A stretch of DNA of 64,000 nt from Telopea speciosissima (taxonomy: Eukaryota > Streptophyta > Magnoliopsida > Proteales > Proteaceae): the NCBI RefSeq assembly GCF_018873765.1, contig NC_057924.1:19091542-19155541 (forward strand), in the 5' to 3' direction. The position numbers were made by a program, and so were the translations under genes. The notes below the pieces were generated by a model that was not told where the DNA came from, made no database searches, and saw only the letters and a list, made by a program, of their open reading frames with translations. Numbering within the stretch: the first letter of the stretch is position 1; each line of letters starts with the position of its first letter. Below, piece by piece: positions 34,938 to 45,896 of the stretch.

Positions 34938-35988
34938 GGCTATGTTTGGTAATGTTTCTGTGATGTTCTTTCTATTTTGTAGAAAGAAATGTTTTTTTTT
35001 TTTTTTTTTTTTTTTCCATATTTCTGTACTTGAAGACTGTTCTTCTGTTGCCAATGAGCGCTTGGTAAACTTATTCAAGATTTGTTCTCGCAACAGAAAA
35101 AGAACAATTTGGCATTTGGAGAAGATGAAGAGAAGCAATATGTTTCTCCTTAGTAACTGTCGATGTTCGGTTGTTAGGGGAATGGAGAAGATTTGTTTCT
35201 CCTTAGTCACTGTTTGTGCTCAGTTGTTAGGGAAAATGGAGAAATGAAGAGAAAGAGATCAATGTTTCTCCTTGGTCGCTGCTGATGCCCGGTTGTTAGG
35301 GAAATGGAGAAGATGTGTTTCTCCTTACTCGATGTTGGTGCTCAGTTGTTAGGGAAAATGGAGAAAATGAAGAGAAAGAGAGAAAGAGATCAATGTTTCT
35401 CCTTGGTCGCTGCTGATGCTCGGTTGTTAGGGAAATGGAGAAGATGTGTTTCTCCTTACTCGATGTTGGTGCTCAGTTGTTAGGGAAAATGGAGAAGATG
35501 AAGAGAAAGAGACCAACGTTTCTCTTTGGTCGATGCTGATGCTCGATTGTTAGGGAAAATGGAGAAGATGTGTTTCTCCTTAGTCGCTATTCGTGCTCAA
35601 TTGTTAGGGAAAATGGAGAACATGAGGAGAAAGAGATCAACGTTTCTCCTTGGTCGTTGCTGGTGCTCGGTGGTTAGGCAAGATGGAGAAGATGAAAGTT
35701 GTTGGAACTCGGTGGTTAGGCAAAATGGAGAAAATGCAGAAAGAGTTCTAGTTGTCAACTTTTGTGAGTGTAATTTTATATATCGGGCATAGTTTGATTT
35801 TGATGCTGATTTTGTTCTACCAAATCTATGTTGGAACATTGCAGAACACCTAGTTGTTGTTCTAGCCGGTCTGTGCTGCGGGAACAGAACAACAACTGGA
35901 ATAGCCAAACGGATTTTGTGTGTCTTATTGTTCCCAGAGCACAAAAGAACAAAAGAATTGCTCGCAGGGAAAGTTACCAAACGTAGCC
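34938..35988. mobile_element. 1.05-kb TIR element carrying a minisatellite
   Basis: The termini GGCTATGTTTGGTAATGTTT and, inverted, GGCTACGTTTGGTAACTTTC match for most of 20 bases. The interior holds poly(T) at 34991-35015, an array of GTTGTTAGGGAAAATGGAGA modules, and a right subterminal segment that also pairs with the left (GTTCT and GTTGTTCT repeats). There is no transposase. No flanking TSD was found, so the superfamily is open; the end sequence is of the GGCTNYGTTTGG kind shared by hAT and PIF-like MITEs. Confidence 0.7.
35130..35745. repeat. Minisatellite inside the TIR element, two-level periodicity
   Basis: Modules of about 55-75 bp contain TTTCTCCTTRGTCGCTGYTG, GCTC(G/A)GTTGTTAGG and GAAAATGGAGAAGATG. 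Adjacent modules alternate between two types (TCTCCTTGGTCGCTGCTGATG and TCTCCTTACTCGATGTTGGTG), giving a higher-order unit of about 125-130 bp seen at least twice with near identity (35262-35385 and 35392-35510). Confidence 0.8.
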
Positions 35989-36242
35989 TTTGTCTACATT
36001 GAGCGGCAAATATCTGGAGAGCACAAAAATTCAAGAAGACAAGAAGATGAAACGCTAAATCCACTAACTCACTAGAGTTGCTGTTGAATTGTCATATTTA
36101 AAATTACATGAGTGTCCTAATAAAATAAAATTTTCATTAATTACTTCTTTCATTACTTATAGCATACCATGTTTTTTTTTCCCACAAATCTACTCCTGGG
36201 TGAACTTTATTCATCTACAAGGGGCAAACAGATTTCTACTAA

Positions 36243-36441
36243 GGCTCCGTTTGCTTCGGCGTAAAAAATTTTCCACGGTAAATTTTACATGTTGAAATGT
36301 TTTCTAATGTACTTTGTTTCCATAAAAAACAAACATTGCAACACTTTCAAACATTTAGACTTTTACATCTAATATTTTTTGAAGTGAAAATTTTCAAGTA
36401 AAATTTTTCAGATAAAATTTTACGCCAAAACAAACGGAGCC
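36243..36441. mobile_element. Tourist-like (PIF/Harbinger) MITE
   Basis: The ends are GGCTCCGTTTGCTTCGGCGT and, inverted, GGCTCCGTTTGTTTTGGCGT. The flanks are TAA at 36240-36242 and 36442-36444. Length is 199 bp, almost wholly palindromic and AT-rich. A 3-bp TAA duplication and GGCTC ends fit PIF/Harbinger. Confidence 0.8.
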
Positions 36442-36444
36442 TAA

Positions 36445-37009
36445 GGGGGAAAAAATTTTATAATAGAAATAAAATCATCCGAAAAGCAAGATACCCAAAA
36501 ACCCAACCTTGGGTAACATAAGGCTCACCTTGCACTTCCATGAGTATGAGAATTCCTCTCTCTACAAATATACCAAAAATCACAGAGAATGAAGGAGTCC
36601 AACAGATATTTGATATCACTAACAACAAGAAACACCACCATTGGCGGTTGAAAAAATTCATCAACAATTTAATGAATAATAGCTTGGAAATCATAAAGAG
36701 TTCTAACCTTACTAACTACACTATCTATATATAGCCATCTTCAATCCCGTTTTGACTGCAAGGGCCTTGTCGACAATAATTGACAAAGGGAACAAATGAT
36801 TTGTGGCAACCCAACCTCGTTTATCACGATCATCCAAAGAAAAACTTCATAAACCCACAGCCTTGATTTTAGAAGCAAAGGCAGCATCAGTGAAAATTGA
36901 GCACCACCCCATGAGAGGATCGACAATACTATATGAAGGGGGAGAGGTTGGTTGTGTAGTTCTAATATACCATAAATTGATAAGGGTATTTTAGTAATGG
37001 GAAAAAGGA
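36445..37009. other. Non-coding spacer
   Basis: Overlapping minus-strand frames of 78 and 127 codons match nothing recognised and have no gene context. They are probably relics or chance. Confidence 0.4.
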
Positions 37010-37345
37010 CCATGCCTAGTCGCATGGTCCCTACGGCCAGATACAGGGAGGGTGAAAGGATCACCTCGACCCCATGAGTACAACCCTGTTGGATGCTTGT
37101 GCATGTGCTCCCATTGGCCCTCACGCTAGCACATGAGCCTGCGGCCTAGCAGCCTTCTTTTCCCTTTAGTAGTATAAAATAGGGAAACGATTCACTGAAA
37201 GGAAGCATGGCCCTTGCGGTAGTATGGGGGACGATGGGAGCGTGCGTGGAAGCATCAACATGGGTGGGATTTCCACCTTTCATAGGGGTGGGGTGGTCAT
37301 TGCACATCCCTCTATGTCTGGGCACAACAACCATGCTACTTTTCA
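37010..37345 (+). repeat. Dispersed repeat family, copy 5
   Basis: Has GCTCCCATTGGCCCTCACG, GGAAGCATCAACATGGGTGG, GATTTCCACCTTTCATAGGG and TGTCTGGGCACAACAACC. It is the longest copy of the family in the window and lets the fragments at 720, 6241 and 12352 be ordered. It encodes nothing. Confidence 0.55.
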
Positions 37346-38218
37346 GGTTTCTTTTCCCTACAATATATTATTTATAAAATTAATATTTACTCTTATTTTT
37401 ATCATCATAACTAAATGGATCGAATAATATTCATTCTAAAATTGAAATATCCATATCCACATCCAATTGGCTTTCGAATGAATTCGGATGGTTTCCACAA
37501 ATTGATTTTTGAAATACGAATTCCCATAAACGGATACAAACATAAATTGAATATAGGTTTGTGACTATATATTTACATCTTAAAATCAAAGGTCGTGGAA
37601 AAATGAAAAAAAGATTGCCACGATGCTAGTATGCAGATTCATGTGCATGCCTTCTCAGATCCCACCTGTGGACCACACACTCTCTCTCTCCTTAGTGAAC
37701 TCCCTACTAGTCAGTTTCCTTTTGTTTACCAAAAAAAAAAAAAAAAAGAACTCCCTACTAGATGATTCGATTTACCACCTCCTCATTGGCGGGAAACTGC
37801 ATCATGGTGTCATAGCAATCCTCCTCCCAAAAAAGTTATAACTTTATTTTTTGGAAGGGGGTAAATACGCTAGCAACACATAATGGAATCTAGCACATTG
37901 GCACTTTATTTACCGTTGGATAAAATAATTTAAATCACAACAATTCGTTGTAATTGTAGCTACACCTCCGACAATCCATCGTCGTTTGTTTGCTACATCT
38001 CCCACATTAGCTGCTTTGCAATCCCCCGCCACTATCGCACTTGCACCCCCCTTCACGCTTGCTTTTGCTAGGTATAGGCATCAACATCGACACCAGTCTG
38101 GCTTCCCCTCTCCACTCCCCCTACCCTGCCCCAACACAGATCTCCATTTGTATTTTCCCTTGCCCTGCCCTGCCCTCCCCTCTACTCCCTTCCACTCCCC
38201 TCCCCTGTAACTCCATCA
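37346..38218. other. Non-coding, pyrimidine-rich
   Basis: CT-rich stretches and an A17 run at about 37730-37746. Proline- and serine-rich frames at 37986-38223 reflect C-rich composition and are not called. Confidence 0.4.
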
Positions 38219-38290
38219 CATAACAACAACAATTCAGCCATATCACAACTAAATGGGGCCAGGTACATGGATCGTTGTAAAGACAAAATA
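38219..38290 (-). repeat. RTE 3'-end fragment
   Basis: The plus strand ATAACAACAACAATTC followed by AACTAAATGGGGCCAGGTAC and ATGGATCG resembles the last 60 bases of the RTE relic at 26231. It appears to be only the 3' tip of another insertion. Confidence 0.55.
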
Positions 38291-39498
38291 TTAAAAATAA
38301 TCATAAAAAGAAAAGAGTACTACAACATCGATAACAACTCAATAATATCCATTAGCAACTCCATGACGCAAGCCACCTAAATCTCATCTTCCCCACTACC
38401 CACTACCTGCTGGCTATTGCAAGTCTGTAACTCATCCACCATTGATCAATCCTACCCCTACCCCACACCCTACACCACCCTTCCAACTCCCTTAACCTGA
38501 CTAAATAAGAATAGGAAGATCCAATGATCAATACATCTTCATGAGAGAGAGAGAGAGTAGCAAAAGTGGAGATAATGAGATATCAACCATTGACAGATTT
38601 AATAGTTGAGATGTAAAAAAGGAGATCCAATGATCAATAAGATGCTAGCATGTAATATTGCATTACACACATTGCTATTGTGTACATCATCTTCCCTTTT
38701 TTTTAGGGGGGGAGGGGAAGGCGTTCATGCACCGCACCTTCCACCCCTCATTGACGATTTGTCAAATAGGGGGCAGTTTGGTACAATAGATGGGGTTTTT
38801 GTACCAATTAGTTGCCTTGTACACGAAACCTTTTGCCTTTTCTACTATAATATATTTTTATTTTAATGAGGGTAAAATCTTATCATTGCACATATGCATT
38901 AGAAAAACATGCAAGACGATTACAACTTTGAGAATGACATAATGGTAAGTTACTATTCCAATTTTTATTTTTTTTTGGTAAAAACTATTTCAATTATTTC
39001 AAAAACTCTTTTTTACCCCTAAAGAATAATTTTTAGGTATAAGACAAGGGGCAATCAAAAGAAGATCACAATTTGTTCAACATTTTGGTTACAACAAGAT
39101 ATACCTCTTTTTTTTTAACATGGCGTGCGTATTCGCTACTATAACTTGAGGAAGTGTGGATCATCAAAAGAATTTTGGATAAAAATGATTAAAACAATTA
39201 TCAGACTATCCAAAAATGGGATTTGATTTACCAAAGTATCCACCTAATCTTTTATCTAAATTACCTAAAATAAATATATATTCCTGAAATAATGCTCAAA
39301 AGAATGCCCACTCTACAGCAACCCTTGTGCCATCACCTTTAAAATGTCCGAGGATATGGAGACAACCATAAGAAGTCTGAAGGAGGAGGAGAGAAACGTC
39401 ATGTGGGGATCGAGGGCAAAAATATAAAAAATATATGAATGTGAGGGGCTTACTATATACTATTTAGAGCATTTCAGGAAGACACATCTTTATTTTTA
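38291..39498. other. Non-coding spacer
   Basis: No gene or clear repeat is seen. A GA run occurs at about 38543-38555 and T- and A-rich patches occur throughout. The last nine bases form the left TSD of the adjoining element. Confidence 0.4.
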
Positions 39499-40750
39499 GG
39501 AGAAATTGCCTAGATCTACTAGATAAAAATAAGATTTACAAAACTAGTAGATGTAAATTATGTTTTACAATCACCATTATAATGTAAAAAAGATTTACCA
39601 AATACCCATGTGAGTAAAAAAAATTAATCAAACAACCAAAAATACCCCTGTCATCTTTTTATTTTTTCTTTTATTCAATCTTTTTATTTTTTATTGACCC
39701 CACTCTTCTTTCTTCGTCTCGCTCTCCTTCTTTCTCTTCATCTTCTTCTGATGAATGATCGTCTGCAACCACTCCCTCTCCCCTCTCCCTGCAACCCCGT
39801 CCCACTTATTCCCAGAAAATCAACCCGCACCACCAATACCACCGCCACCGCCACCGCCACCGTCATTTGCCCCCTCCCTTGTCATCGCCACCCCCCCTCT
39901 CTTCTCTGCAACCCACCCATGCCAAGCCCAGCCAAACCATTTTTATCCTCAAAATTCTTTGAAAAAGGTTTTTTTTTTTCAATTAATAAAAAGGTAGGAA
40001 AACAAAAGCCAAACAAAATACAGAGGAAACGAGTAGTCGTACTTTCAGTAATATGAAATGGAAAATCTGTTTAGGGTTGTAAATAAAAGAACAAAACAAA
40101 CTCGAAGTGATTCTCCGATTTGCAACTTTTCTTATTTCAGTAATATGAAATGGAAAATCTATTTTCACTTCAAACATTTCATGATGGAATAACAATTGTG
40201 TCGATTGCGACAAACCCGACGGCATTGAGCGGCCTTCACATCTCTCCTCTTTCCCCAGTGAGCTCTTATGCTAAAGAGTCCATGATGATAATGATTTCGT
40301 TGATGGGTGAAGCTAATGAGAAAGGGGATTTGCAAAGAGAGTGGAGTAAGCTGGGTGGAGGCGGGGGCAGGGGCAAGGGAGCGTGGTAGGGCGGAGAGGT
40401 AATAGGGTGGGGCAGGCTTGTAGGGGAGGGGGGAAACTGGAATGAGCAGGAGAGAGAGGGAGGGAAGAGGGAGTGGTTGCAAAGGTGTTCGTCGTCAAGG
40501 AGGAAGAAGAAGATGAAGCGTGGGTCAATAAAAAATAAAAAATTAGGAAAATTGAATAAAGAAACAAAAAGGAAGGGTGAGAGAATGACAGTGAGGAGAG
40601 GGGTATTTTTGGTTGTTCAATTAACTTTTTTAACTCACATGGGTATTTGGTAAATCTTTTTAACATTATAACTGGTGATTGTAAAACATAATTTACATCT
40701 ACTAGTTTTGAAAATCTTTTTTTTATCTAGAAGATCTAGGCAATTTTCCC
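39499..40750. mobile_element. Mutator-like non-autonomous element, 9-bp TSD (possible Pack-MULE)
   Basis: Terminal inverted repeats of about 150 bp start GGAGAAATTGCCTAGATCTA and, inverted, GGGAAAATTGCCTAGATCTT. They stay similar through TTTACCAAATACCCATGTGA. The flanking nonamers are identical, TTATTTTTA at 39490-39498 and 40751-40759. Length is 1252 bp. Long TIRs with a 9-bp TSD define a Mutator-like element. The interior is much more GC-rich than the TIRs, with (CCGCCA)n at about 39841-39862, and includes an open stretch around 40186-40330. It could be captured host sequence, but no parent gene is recognised. Confidence 0.85.
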
Positions 40751-40819
40751 TTATTTTTAATAATTTCGTTAAACGAAAGACTTGAAGGGTAATATGGTAA
40801 ACCAAAACTCATTTTTGGG

Positions 40820-41448
40820 TAGGGGCGAAAAAGGGCAAGGTTTTTTAAAACCCTAGCCCAACCCTGAGTCCTCTTAGCTCAACCCAAGCCCAACCTGGCC
40901 TAGGTCGGGCTGAGATATCTTAGCCCAGGCTCAACCCTATCACGCTCAGCCCAGCCCAACCTAGCCCGATTGACCCTGATCGAGCCACGCTGGCCGGGTT
41001 GGCCTTGATTGACCCTTATTTTTGCTAGGGCCTGATTGGTCCTGACTTGTCCTGCTTTTTTGCCATTTACGTCGTCCTATGCGTTAAAAAAATGAGACAC
41101 ATGTGACTGGGTATTGATTGATTTCTACTCAATTGACTATTACACTTTTCTTTGAGTTAAAAAACTTAGTCCAATTTTATATATGATAAATATTTTCATT
41201 CAATAGATAATTAACCTTTTTTTTTGGTAAACCAATAGATAATTAGATACTAAATAAAAATTACAAAATGTAAACAAGAAATTGTAAAGCATAACCTAAC
41301 ACAGAGTCAGGCCAGTTCGAACTGGCTTAGCCTGAGGCATCAACTCTAGCCCAAGGTCTGAAATTTTCAATGCTAACCCGCCCTCAACCCTAGACCCTGT
41401 ACGGGCTCAAGGCGGGCTCATGCCAACATGGCCAAACTTACACCTCTT
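40820..41448. mobile_element. Non-autonomous hAT-like element, family copy B, perfect 8-bp TSD
   Basis: Begins TAGGGGCGAAAAAGGGC. The right end CACCTCTT pairs imperfectly with it. The flanking octamers are identical, TTTTTGGG at 40812-40819 and 41449-41456. It is homologous to 5118-5683 along most of its length (AACCCTAGCCCAACCC, GGCTGAGATATCTTAGCC, CAATAGATAATTA). Non-coding. It differs from copy A by a roughly 80-bp extra GATTGACCCTGATCGAGCC segment. Confidence 0.8.
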
Positions 41449-41726
41449 TTTTTGGGTGATGTGATAATTTTCCCAAAATTGATTATGTAGAGATATGATC
41501 TGGGTAAGGATATGCGATCTGGTGGTTACACAATCATTTGATTATGTTCACTTGAGTAATGGACATTGAGGAGGATAGACAATTTCAAAGAGAAGAAAGA
41601 AAATTTCTTTGATAACTTAATTAGGTAAGAGAGTTTTCTCTTAACAATGTAATATTTCTGAGCCCTATGTGGGGGACCCCTTTGTAGAGTTTTTTTTTTT
41701 TTTTTTTTTTTTTGGTAACTGAGCAT

Positions 41727-44700
41727 TTATTCAGAGGGACGGGGTTTACACATGGTATCACCTTTGCAAAGGTTGATTAACCATGAAGAGGAAACCGGCC
41801 AAGTTGTCATACCCGTAATAGACAACGCCTTCTTGGCCAAGGTATCAGCGACAACATTGCTTAACCTTGGAATATAAACAAACTGGCATTTACAAAACAT
41901 AGTAGACAGGTATACGATGTCCTCAACTATGGGGAGAATGTATATGGGAGGAGAGGAATCCTTGCCACGAGAAAGAAGATCCAACAATTCTTTGCAGTCC
42001 GACTCTACCATGATGTCCTCAATGCAATCACCCAATGCGTGTAGTAATCCAGACCTAATAGCCAAAGCTTCTCCTTGAAGAGGAGTAGTGAAATGCAGGG
42101 GATCCGATACCGCCAGAGTGCAGAGTCCAGTTGAGTTTCTTACAACAAAGCCAATACCGGATAGCTTACCTTCTCCATGAATAGACGCGTCGCAGTTCAG
42201 CTTCATAGAGGGGTAAGGAGGAGGGGTCCAGCCTTGTACTGTTGGCGTGCTATGAGGTGAAGCTTGGTTTGGCAATGCTGTATCTCTTTTTGAGCTCCAA
42301 AATTCCTCATAGGCCTTGACCGCCATAGAGCAAACTGCTGAAGGAGAGGTAGTTGTTTGATTGAAGATGGAGTTATTCCTCGCTTTCCAGATGAACCAGC
42401 AGAGAAAGGAATAGAGACTAATGACTAAATGACCATTAGCTTTATCCTTAGCGAGAAGTTTGGTCCAGCTAGATATCCACTCCACTAAGGTCATATTCTC
42501 ACATCCAAAGTTAATAGTAAGAGGGGAGCCGAACCAGACTGCCCGAGCAAACTCACATTGAAAGAGAATGTGATCGATGGATTCAATAGGTTCACTACAT
42601 CGATGACAAGCTGGGTCCACGGTAATCTGCCGATGGTGGAGGCCTTCCCCTGTTGCTAAGCCAAAACCGCAGGCCTTCCAAAGAAAAGTCTTAATCTTGG
42701 GAATGCTCTTACAACCCCAAATTAATTTCCATACCGGCTTGGGCACTTGAGGGATAATAGTACCGGAGGGTGAGGCTTTAAGCTTGTCTTTGAGAGCTTG
42801 TTGATTACACAAAAAGTGATAAGCTGATTTAACTGTGAATATCCCATTTCGAGTACCACCCCAAATTTGAATGTCCTCTTTTGGAAATAAAGGAAGTTGG
42901 ACTTCTAAGATCACTCTGATATCATCTGGATGGAACCATTTATTAAGCTCTTCTTCTTTCCAGACCATGTTGGTAGGATCAATAAGTTGAGAAACCCAAA
43001 TAAGAGGGCAATCTTCAGGTTTCCGATGTTGCACTTTAAAATCTAGGTTACTAGGTAACCAATTATCATCCCAAATCAGTATTTGGTTGCCTTTGCCCAC
43101 CACCCAGAGAAGACCAGCTTTAAGAACATCTCTCCCTTCAATTATACTTCTCCACCCCCAAGAGGGTTTTGAACCTGCTTTTGCCTGAAGAAAGGAGCAT
43201 TTGGGAAAATAGATTTGCTTCATTAAATTCCCCCACATTGTGTTTGGTTGCTGCCACAGCCGCCAGGCCACCTTAGCAAGCATAGCTTTGTTATGCAGTT
43301 GAGAATCTCGAAATCCAAGCCCCCCTGATTCTTTAGAAAGGCACATCCTTTTCCAAGAGATCCACTTGAGTTTCTTATTCGCATCTTGGCCACCCCAATA
43401 GAAATCCGAAGCCATCTTTTTAAGTTGGGTGTGATGAGTGGTTGGTAGCTTGAAATGAGAGGCAGCGAAATTGTTCATTGAAAAAGCAACTGCCTTTAAC
43501 AACACTTCCTTACCGGCTTGAGAAAGAAGATGGTTCTTCCATCCTTGAAGTCTCTTGCTGGTTCTTTCCCCAAGCTCTCTAAATAGCTGAACTTTAGACA
43601 CTCCAAACTCAGTTGGGAGACCTAGATATTTCCTAGGGCCATCGCCATACTTAATATGCAAGATCTTAGAGAACCATCTCTTGATACGTGGAGGAGTGTT
43701 GGGGCTGTATGTAATCAAGGATTTGTTCAAGTTGATGGCTTGTCCCGAAGCAGCACAATAAGTATCAATGCAGTGTTTTAAAGTATGGATTTCTTGCAGC
43801 TTGACCTTAGAAAAGAGAATACAATCATCAGCAAATAACAAATGGGAAACTGGGGCTGTACGATTTCTGATCTTAATGCCAGCAATGGTACCCAATGCTT
43901 CAGCCCTAGAGAGAACACAACTTAAGGCTTGAGCACAAATAATGAAGATAGAGGGGGAGAGGGGGTCCCCTTGTCGGAGGCCTTTGGAAGGGGTGATTGT
44001 GCCTCTAGTAGCTCCATTAATTAACATATGATATCTCACAGAGGTTATGCAACTCATCACCATAGATATCCAATGATCCGAAAAGCCCAAAGCTCTATGC
44101 ATTCTGTCAATAAAGGTCCAGCTCATGCTGTCATAAGCTTTTCTCATGTCCATCTTAATGGCAATAAATTTGGTCTTCCCTTTCTTTCTTCCCCGAATGT
44201 AATGAAACAGCTCATGCGCTGTCAAAATATTATCTGAGATCATACGGTCGGGGACAAATGCTGACTGGGAGGGGGATATGACAGAGTTAAGAATCAGTTG
44301 CAGGCGGGTTGCCATAATTTTTGTAACTAATTTCATAATTACACTGCATAAGCTTATGGGGCGGTATTGATCAATGGTTTCTGGGTTTGCACCTTTGGGG
44401 ATCAAGCACACGAGAGTGTCATTTATATCAGGGGGAAGGGAGGCAGTGGTAAAAAATTCCTCTACGAATCTAACAATGTCGGCCTTGGTCATATCCCAGA
44501 AATGTTGGTAAAAGAGGGGAGGTAGACCATCAGGGCCTGGGGATTTCAAAGGGCCCATGGCAAAGACTGCTGTTCTGATCTCTTCTAAAGTGGGAATGGA
44601 GCAGAGGGTGGCATTTGTGTCATGATCAATTATAGAGGGGACCACTGAGAGAACCTCCTCAATGGCCGGTTCAGTAATAGGATCAGCAGAGTAGAGAGAG

Positions 44701-45896
44701 TTATAATGATCCATAACTTCAGTAAAAATTTCATGTTCATTAGAGGACCAGTTACCTGATGAAAGACGCAGCTTAAGTATTTTGTTCTGCTGTCGCCGGA
44801 TCAGCGTTGAAGCATGAAAAAATGCAGTGTTCTTGTCTCCATCTTGCAGCCAAGCAATACGAGATTTCTGCTGCCACATCGCCGCTTGCCTCGCCAGTTC
44901 TTCCTCCAACAACTTGGAGATTTCCACCTCCTTGGCATGATTCGCCTCATTAGTTGGGCGGTCTTGAAGTGTTTCCAGCTCTTTTAACAAGGATTGGATC
45001 TTAGCTTGCACCTTTCCAAACACTTCTCTGTTCCACTGTTGGAACACAGGTTTACAATTGTCATTTTTCTGTTGGAGAGATTGAGCTGCAGTCCCTTTGC
45101 CCTTGATTGCCCAAGCTTTCTTTGCAACTGTTGAGACATCTGGGTGTCGGAGCCACATGGACTCGAACCGGAAGGGTCGAGGACCTGAGGAGATACCTCC
45201 CTCTTCATCTATGAGCAGTGGATTATGATCAGACCCAATAGCAGCCTTGATACACACAGTGGCGTCTCCATGGATTGCACGCCAAGCATAGTTTGCTAGT
45301 GCTCGGTCCAATCTGATGCGAATTCCTGCATGTCCTCTTCGTCTATTACTCCATGTATATTGAGGTCCGTGAGCTCCCAGATCCATGAGGTGGCAAGCAT
45401 TGATCATATTCCTAAAATTAGCACTGTCTCTAGCCCCTTTGCGATTGCCCCCAGATTTCTCATACCAAGCCATATAAGAGTTGAAATCCCCCATGCAAAT
45501 CCATGGCTCATGCCTTTGGTGACCAATGGAGATTAATTTATCCCACACCTTTTGCCTATTGCTCTTAACTGGGTCCCCATATACCCCTGTGATGAAAGTG
45601 ATAGAAGAGTCCGGATTGGTGATTTGAGCATCAATAATCCGATCATCAGCAAACAGAATTTCCACCATAACCTGATTAGTCCACAGCAGAGCTAGACCTC
45701 CAGCTTTCCTTTGGGGTACAATCGAAAAGAAATTTGAGTACTTTAACTTCCGACACAAACTAACCAGCTTTGTGTCCTTAGCTTTAGTTTCCATGAGAAA
45801 AATTACTTCAGGCCGAGAACTTCTCGAGAGATTTGTAAGTGCTGTGGATGTCAGGGGGCTCCCAAGACCCTGACAATTCCAGCTTAGGTATCTCAT
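41727..45896 (-). CDS. LINE ORF2 polyprotein (APE endonuclease, RT, zf-RVT, RNase H)
   Basis: 1389 residues without interruption. The AP-like endonuclease has N7 in WNCQG, E36 in LMETKAK, GDFN at 136-139 and the SDHN motif at 222-225. The reverse transcriptase runs about 495-760 with LIPKG, DQYRPISL, KMDMRKAYDS, GLRQGDPLSP and the catalytic FADD at 688-691. The zf-RVT region (about 1050-1125) has the CHRC...HILFQC ligand pattern. A C-terminal RNase H (about 1233-1357) keeps D1235, E1276, D1300 and D1351 in LNCDAS, GEALAI, VESDCKE and VVADTLA. The presence of RNase H marks a plant L1-like branch. All catalytic residues I can check are present, so activity is possible. The protein would nick target DNA and copy the RNA. 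Start chosen as the ATG overlapping the ORF1 stop. Confidence 0.95.
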   Translation of the reverse strand: MRYLSWNCQGLGSPLTSTALTNLSRSSRPEVIFLMETKAKDTKLVSLCRKLKYSNFFSIVPQRKAGGLALLWTNQVMVEILFADDRIIDAQITNPDSSITFITGVYGDPVKSNRQKVWDKLISIGHQRHEPWICMGDFNSYMAWYEKSGGNRKGARDSANFRNMINACHLMDLGAHGPQYTWSNRRRGHAGIRIRLDRALANYAWRAIHGDATVCIKAAIGSDHNPLLIDEEGGISSGPRPFRFESMWLRHPDVSTVAKKAWAIKGKGTAAQSLQQKNDNCKPVFQQWNREVFGKVQAKIQSLLKELETLQDRPTNEANHAKEVEISKLLEEELARQAAMWQQKSRIAWLQDGDKNTAFFHASTLIRRQQNKILKLRLSSGNWSSNEHEIFTEVMDHYNSLYSADPITEPAIEEVLSVVPSIIDHDTNATLCSIPTLEEIRTAVFAMGPLKSPGPDGLPPLFYQHFWDMTKADIVRFVEEFFTTASLPPDINDTLVCLIPKGANPETIDQYRPISLCSVIMKLVTKIMATRLQLILNSVISPSQSAFVPDRMISDNILTAHELFHYIRGRKKGKTKFIAIKMDMRKAYDSMSWTFIDRMHRALGFSDHWISMVMSCITSVRYHMLINGATRGTITPSKGLRQGDPLSPSIFIICAQALSCVLSRAEALGTIAGIKIRNRTAPVSHLLFADDCILFSKVKLQEIHTLKHCIDTYCAASGQAINLNKSLITYSPNTPPRIKRWFSKILHIKYGDGPRKYLGLPTEFGVSKVQLFRELGERTSKRLQGWKNHLLSQAGKEVLLKAVAFSMNNFAASHFKLPTTHHTQLKKMASDFYWGGQDANKKLKWISWKRMCLSKESGGLGFRDSQLHNKAMLAKVAWRLWQQPNTMWGNLMKQIYFPKCSFLQAKAGSKPSWGWRSIIEGRDVLKAGLLWVVGKGNQILIWDDNWLPSNLDFKVQHRKPEDCPLIWVSQLIDPTNMVWKEEELNKWFHPDDIRVILEVQLPLFPKEDIQIWGGTRNGIFTVKSAYHFLCNQQALKDKLKASPSGTIIPQVPKPVWKLIWGCKSIPKIKTFLWKACGFGLATGEGLHHRQITVDPACHRCSEPIESIDHILFQCEFARAVWFGSPLTINFGCENMTLVEWISSWTKLLAKDKANGHLVISLYSFLCWFIWKARNNSIFNQTTTSPSAVCSMAVKAYEEFWSSKRDTALPNQASPHSTPTVQGWTPPPYPSMKLNCDASIHGEGKLSGIGFVVRNSTGLCTLAVSDPLHFTTPLQGEALAIRSGLLHALGDCIEDIMVESDCKELLDLLSRGKDSSPPIYILPIVEDIVYLSTMFCKCQFVYIPRLSNVVADTLAKKALSITGMTTWPVSSSWLINLCKGDTMCKPRPSE

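Noticed and set aside
35526-36064. Frames with repeated GKMEKMCFS units
   Set aside because: They are translated minisatellite within the TIR element.
39694-40666. Proline/Ser-rich frames on both strands
   Set aside because: They reflect CT- and CCGCCA-rich interior of a Mutator-like element; possible capture is listed as a finding, not a gene.
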